Source: Megasphaera hominis (GTDB lineage Bacteria; Bacillota; Negativicutes; Veillonellales; Megasphaeraceae). Taken from it: a DNA stretch of 64,000 nt. The DNA lies in the NCBI RefSeq assembly GCF_014269395.1, contig NZ_JACOGK010000009.1:23301-87300 (forward strand), read 5' to 3'. Shown here piece by piece: positions 62,101 through 64,000 of this stretch (positions are counted from its first letter, which is position 1; each line of letters starts with the position of its first letter). The notes under the pieces are model-generated. The model did not search any database. It was not told the DNA's origin and was given only the letters and a program-made list of their open reading frames with translations. A program made the position numbers and the translations under genes.

Positions 62101-62597
62101 TTCACAATTTTCTTTATATAGCCGCCGGCGATATAAAGGCCGCCTACGGTGCTGTCCTTCAGCGTGACTGTATTATTGCTGGCTTCGGATGCAGGAGTTA
62201 CATCGCCGCTTGCATCAAGAGAAATGTAGCCGCCATAAACACTGCCTGTGTATTTCTCAGCATCTCCATCAATTCCTAACGCTGCTTCATCTAATCCTGT
62301 CTTTACGGCAGCCTTGTCTAGCTCTACGGTATTCCCGTTGGCCGTACCGCCGCCTAGGGTATAGCCGCTGTAGACCCTGCCCGTGACAGAGCCTGGTGCG
62401 GTGATGGTCACGTGGTTGCCAATGACATTGTCCCCTTCTTTTGTGCCTTGGCCGCCATAGACGTCGGTCGTTACATCGCTGGTAACAGTCTTGGTTTGGT
62501 TCGTGATGTCTTCTGCGTAAAGCGGCATCGTGGCCATGGTCGTAGTTAGGAGTGTAGCCATGATGGAGGCGTAGAGTATGGTGTGCTTTCTTTGCAT
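59148..62597 (-). CDS. Classical autotransporter with beta-solenoid passenger
   Basis: A 1149-residue type Va autotransporter. A signal peptide lies at about residues 1-29. The passenger (about 30-800) holds at least fifteen repeats of the form A-N-x-N-T-V-x-L with YGG turns between them, spaced irregularly by about 30-60 residues, as expected for a beta-solenoid. The C-terminal domain (about 885-1149) is an autotransporter beta-barrel that ends in the outer-membrane signature SATVSRAF with a final Phe. GAAGGA before ATG 62597 sets the start; ATG 62633 lacks a site. The ligand is unknown; adhesion or host contact is likely. Confidence 0.92.
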   Translation of the reverse strand: MQRKHTILYASIMATLLTTTMATMPLYAEDITNQTKTVTSDVTTDVYGGQGTKEGDNVIGNHVTITAPGSVTGRVYSGYTLGGGTANGNTVELDKAAVKTGLDEAALGIDGDAEKYTGSVYGGYISLDASGDVTPASEASNNTVTLKDSTVGGLYIAGGYIKKIVNELGVGLDANTYTKPSDANNNTVTITYDLADPVEYHRIWGGYTPYGDANGNTVSLEGTLSGSGENAKANVTVQSMAFNSHRGSDAYAPIYGGSTDNGNANENTLSLKRVAINDDITGGFGEAGLMNSDGRASASANNNKVYLEDVYMAGLTDYNVHYSDGSYNTHSAGVNSGYSFVSITIESDNLGAQFFGEANDNTAILIGSAATPQLACVDYVYGGYADSNIYFDSAPEDSTITRTYTEAFSANNNTVSLNHYQANEVVGGAAFAVIYDDAESKNDSFSTTATAKNNQVFLTDSIVTGNVLGGSSVSYYDSDIAGAYRLMDHAVDNTVILSGSTVTGYSSEKLFTVGDIVGGFALQGTAAGNTVTLQKNSNAYGVYGGAAGFGTATGNTVNLTESTVTNAYGGVTGLESSLYNSVGWSVPMISSTEDFSSTVTDPTVSTSKANDNTVNMISGTADSLWGGYAQKFGITKVIYTFNAEKREVDESYTTTDYVSGSANNNTVNYYGGTVNKSIIGGQSDSAAANDNVVNLYAALVGENLTLSGGIGQTESKGNTLNVYAKGNSVANVDYFQNYNFYVPAGTAAGDTVLAVTDTADLTDATVKAGVEEATNLSEGQVINLIYDAKGLITDGATYAMMDGKDTVTDAGFVQRQASIWKQDDNTIVIGILKDTTATLNADTKLFAEDRAAAVNLVNTGSDFATTAAYDGALTAWNGDNAVKGDFTPYFVVGGHDLRADTGSYVDTYGLNANLGFVKRTSQNGHTDTLMPFLEYGNGNYTSHLDDGARGDGDQRYIGAGLLARRDLTNGLHYEAMVRAGRTNGDFHGQIDNHLTSYDTSAPYLSAMLGAGKIIKKDTTSIDYYGKVFWTHLGSDSVQVHSDLGTSQYDFDSVDSYRTRLGFRWTKDVSPTTSYYAGLAWNYEFGDNAEARYGTFETPAAGVKGHSALLEIGWQSKIDKEHNWGADLHVTGWTGVQRGVTYSATVSRAF

Positions 62598-62722
62598 GAT
62601 GATTCCTTCTTCCCTAGAAATGCGTTCCCCCAAAACGCGAATCGAAACGATTGCAATACTTACATGTTTATTATAACAAAAATTGATACGTTTTGCTAAT
62701 ATGTTATAGACGAGGAAAAGGA

Positions 62723-62773
62723 AAGCCCCGCTCTCTGCCAGTGCTGTGTTAGGACTGTGGAGAGCAGGGCTTG
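62723..62773 (-). terminator. Terminator downstream of the truncated autotransporter
   Basis: On the minus strand AAGCCCTGCTCTC and GAGAGCGGGGCTT form a 13 bp stem with one mismatch, followed by a T-rich CTTTCCTTTTCC. The rest of 62598-62938 holds no gene; a small TCACC/GGTGA hairpin lies near 62896. Confidence 0.7.
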
Positions 62774-62938
62774 TGAAGATGGAGTGGTTGCAGGTGAATT
62801 AGCCGGTCTGGTCTGCGGCGCTTTGTGGTACAAGGATTCGGGAATCGGTGTTTACGTGCGTCACGTTACAGGTCTTTAAGGTATCTTCTTCTGTCACCTA
62901 ATGGTGACGTCATTGATCGTTCATCGGTGGAGGTTTTC

Positions 62939-63334
62939 TCAAAACGCTCTGGCCAGTGATACGCCATACGTCACGCCGCGTTGTTTTCCGGTCCAGGCTG
63001 TGGCGTGTAGGTCGGCGGCCCAGGGGTTGTCTTTTGTAATCTTGCTCTGCCAGCCTAGTTCTACAAAGCCGCTGGAGCCTTTCATGCTGGGGCTGGGGGT
63101 GTTGAAGTTGCGGTAGTTGGCTTTTGAGTCGCCGTCGAATTCGTAGTCCCAGCCTAGGCCGGCGTAGTAGGCGTTTTTGTCGCTTTGGTGTTTGGTCCAG
63201 CGGATGCCTAACCGTGTACGATAGGAGTTGATGGCGTCGAAGTCGAAGTTCGTCTTGCCTAGGGAGTTGTGGATGGTGGCGCTGTCGCTGCCTAGGCGGG
63301 TCCAGATGAGTTTGCCGTAGTAGTCTATGGTGTT
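62939..63334 (-). pseudogene. C-terminal fragment of a second autotransporter, cut by an IS element
   Basis: The frame from 63334 to the TGA at 62941-62939 gives 132 residues that match the end of the neighbouring autotransporter: DYYGKLIWTRLGSDSA, YRTRLGIRWTK, an aromatic-rich WDYEF strand and the final SLARAF. The signal peptide, passenger and most of the barrel are missing, and an IS3-type end begins at about 63335. There is no start site, so it is a remnant. Its codons favour C-ending triplets and the leucine codon CTA, unlike the neighbours, which hints at a separate origin. Confidence 0.85.
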
Positions 63335-63431
63335 GCACTGGTCAACAAAACTTGGACACTAAAATCTAAAAAATTAGAATCAGAAATATAATTTGACGCA
63401 AAGTTGAACAGTACTTTTTAATAAGTTGGAC

Positions 63432-63622
63432 ACTGCCTGAGGTAAGACTTTCGCCAGAAAGTTAATAACCCAGGCAGTCCTTCCACTTGGCAAGTATCAT
63501 TTAGCCAGCCAGATTATATCCGGTTTTGGCTTATGCCTCAATGATAAACCGTTGACGCGGATGCCTTCGGCATTCATTGACCCATAAGCCCAAACCGGAA
63601 AGACTGCAATTAGGCCAAATGA
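63432..63622. repeat. Highly structured region inside the IS end
   Basis: 63432-63478 is a nested hairpin: ACTGCCTG with CAGGCAGT, and inside it ACTTTC/GAAAGT. 63508-63622 folds into a long cruciform with CCGGTTTTGGCTTATG near 63519 opposite CATAAGCCCAAACCGG near 63583, the small ATGCC/GGCAT tip near 63559 and outer TCATTT/AAATGA arms. Confidence 0.65.
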
Positions 63623-63637
63623 AAAAGCGATAAGGGC

Positions 63638-64000
63638 TTAGTCCTTTTCGGGTGCATACATTTCCCGATATTGTACGGGTGTGAGATATTCCAGCGCATA
63701 GGCTGGGCGCTCTTCGTTGAAGAACCGAATATACTGTTCGACTTGTCTATCAATGTCTTCATTGTGCGTAATATGGAAATCTACGAATAGTTCTTCCTTA
63801 ATCCAGCCATTGATGGACTCCATCGAAGCATTATCTGTAGGAGTGCCGGCTCGTGACATAGAATGCGTAATATTATACATGGGCAAAAGTTCGTTGTACG
63901 CTTTTGAAGCATAGACAGAACCCTGGTCACTATGAAGGATGAGTTTTTGATCCGGGTATTGCTTTTTGAACTCGATGACGTCATGCAATCCATTGAGGTA
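63638..64000 (-). CDS. IS3-family transposase OrfB, C-terminal part (partial)
   Basis: The frame is open from the right window edge (base 64000) to the stop at 63638, giving the last 120 residues of an rve-type integrase. The second catalytic aspartate is in HSDQGSVYAS, and the catalytic glutamate is in NASMESINGWIKEELF, followed by YNEERPAYAL-like residues (RFFNEERPAYALEYLTP) typical of the IS3 family. The first aspartate and OrfA lie outside the window. It inserts the element into new sites by a cut-and-copy mechanism. Confidence 0.9.
   Translation of the reverse strand, partial: YLNGLHDVIEFKKQYPDQKLILHSDQGSVYASKAYNELLPMYNITHSMSRAGTPTDNASMESINGWIKEELFVDFHITHNEDIDRQVEQYIRFFNEERPAYALEYLTPVQYREMYAPEKD

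Larger units (their letters stand above)
63337..64000 (-). mobile_element. IS3-family insertion sequence (partial, runs off the right edge)
   Basis: The left boundary is at about 63337-63345, where the autotransporter frame breaks and AGTGTCCAAGTTTTGTTGACCA (minus strand) begins, a plausible IS3-family terminal repeat. A second AGTGTCCAACTT lies 74 bases further in. The transposase OrfB end follows. The other end is outside the window, so the target duplication cannot be checked. Confidence 0.75.

Noticed and set aside
62910..63338. A 142-codon Arg/Gln/Leu/His-rich minus-strand frame
   Set aside because: It is an off-frame reading of the autotransporter fragment; the frame ending at 62939 matches the barrel.

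Overview
The window looks like a chromosome segment of a diderm Firmicute of the class Negativicutes, most likely Megasphaera or a close relative. This is inferred from three things: Firmicute-style gene order and strong AAGGAGG ribosome binding sites, outer-membrane proteins (a YadA-type trimeric adhesin and classical autotransporters), and roughly 50% GC with AT-rich spacers. No rRNA gene, ordinary tRNA or CRISPR array was seen.

Layout. 0-1 kb: the end of an unknown gene and a von Willebrand A-domain protein. 1.2-11.9 kb: a cell-shape operon (mreB, mreC, mreD, mrdA, a minD-like gene, rodA) that runs on into a radical SAM protein, a DUF2344 protein and ribonuclease G. 12-15.8 kb: a frameshifted secreted lipase, a WG-repeat protein and a SIMPL-domain protein. 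16-17.6 kb: thiC behind a TPP riboswitch. 17.6-23.1 kb: a polyphosphate cluster with an Ppx/GppA phosphatase, a second Ppx-like protein whose catalytic motifs have decayed, and ppk1. 23.2-28.5 kb: a 3D-domain cell-wall protein, redox enzymes with a LysR regulator, and a MobA-like transferase. 28.8-35.8 kb: the conserved run rpsB, tsf, pyrH, frr, a small ORF, uppS, cdsA, rseP, ispG (without dxr). 35.8-36.0 kb: a small RNA gene with a tRNA-like fold. 36-41.3 kb: a MarR-controlled export pair, a stress protein and two poorly known proteins. 41.7-43.7 kb: a BCCT osmolyte transporter.

43.8-48.3 kb is an SOS block: lexA, a YneA-like LysM protein, a tyrosine recombinase, a UmuC-type polymerase and a YolD-like protein, with five LexA-box-like sites in the two divergent spacers. 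48.4-55.1 kb looks like a catabolic island: an amino-acid permease, an AraC-type regulator, two tandem glycerol-kinase paralogues that both lack the glycerol-contacting arginine, and a PhnW-like aminotransferase. 55.1-56.6 kb has no convincing gene but holds a candidate small RNA. 56.6-63.3 kb encodes surface proteins: a trimeric adhesin, a large beta-solenoid autotransporter, and a second autotransporter cut by an IS3-family element that runs off the right edge.

The most novel-looking items are the kinase/aminotransferase island, the decayed Ppx paralogue translationally coupled to ppk1, the tRNA-like RNA gene, the small RNA near 56.1 kb and the compact SOS regulon. All functions are read from sequence alone; no database search was run.
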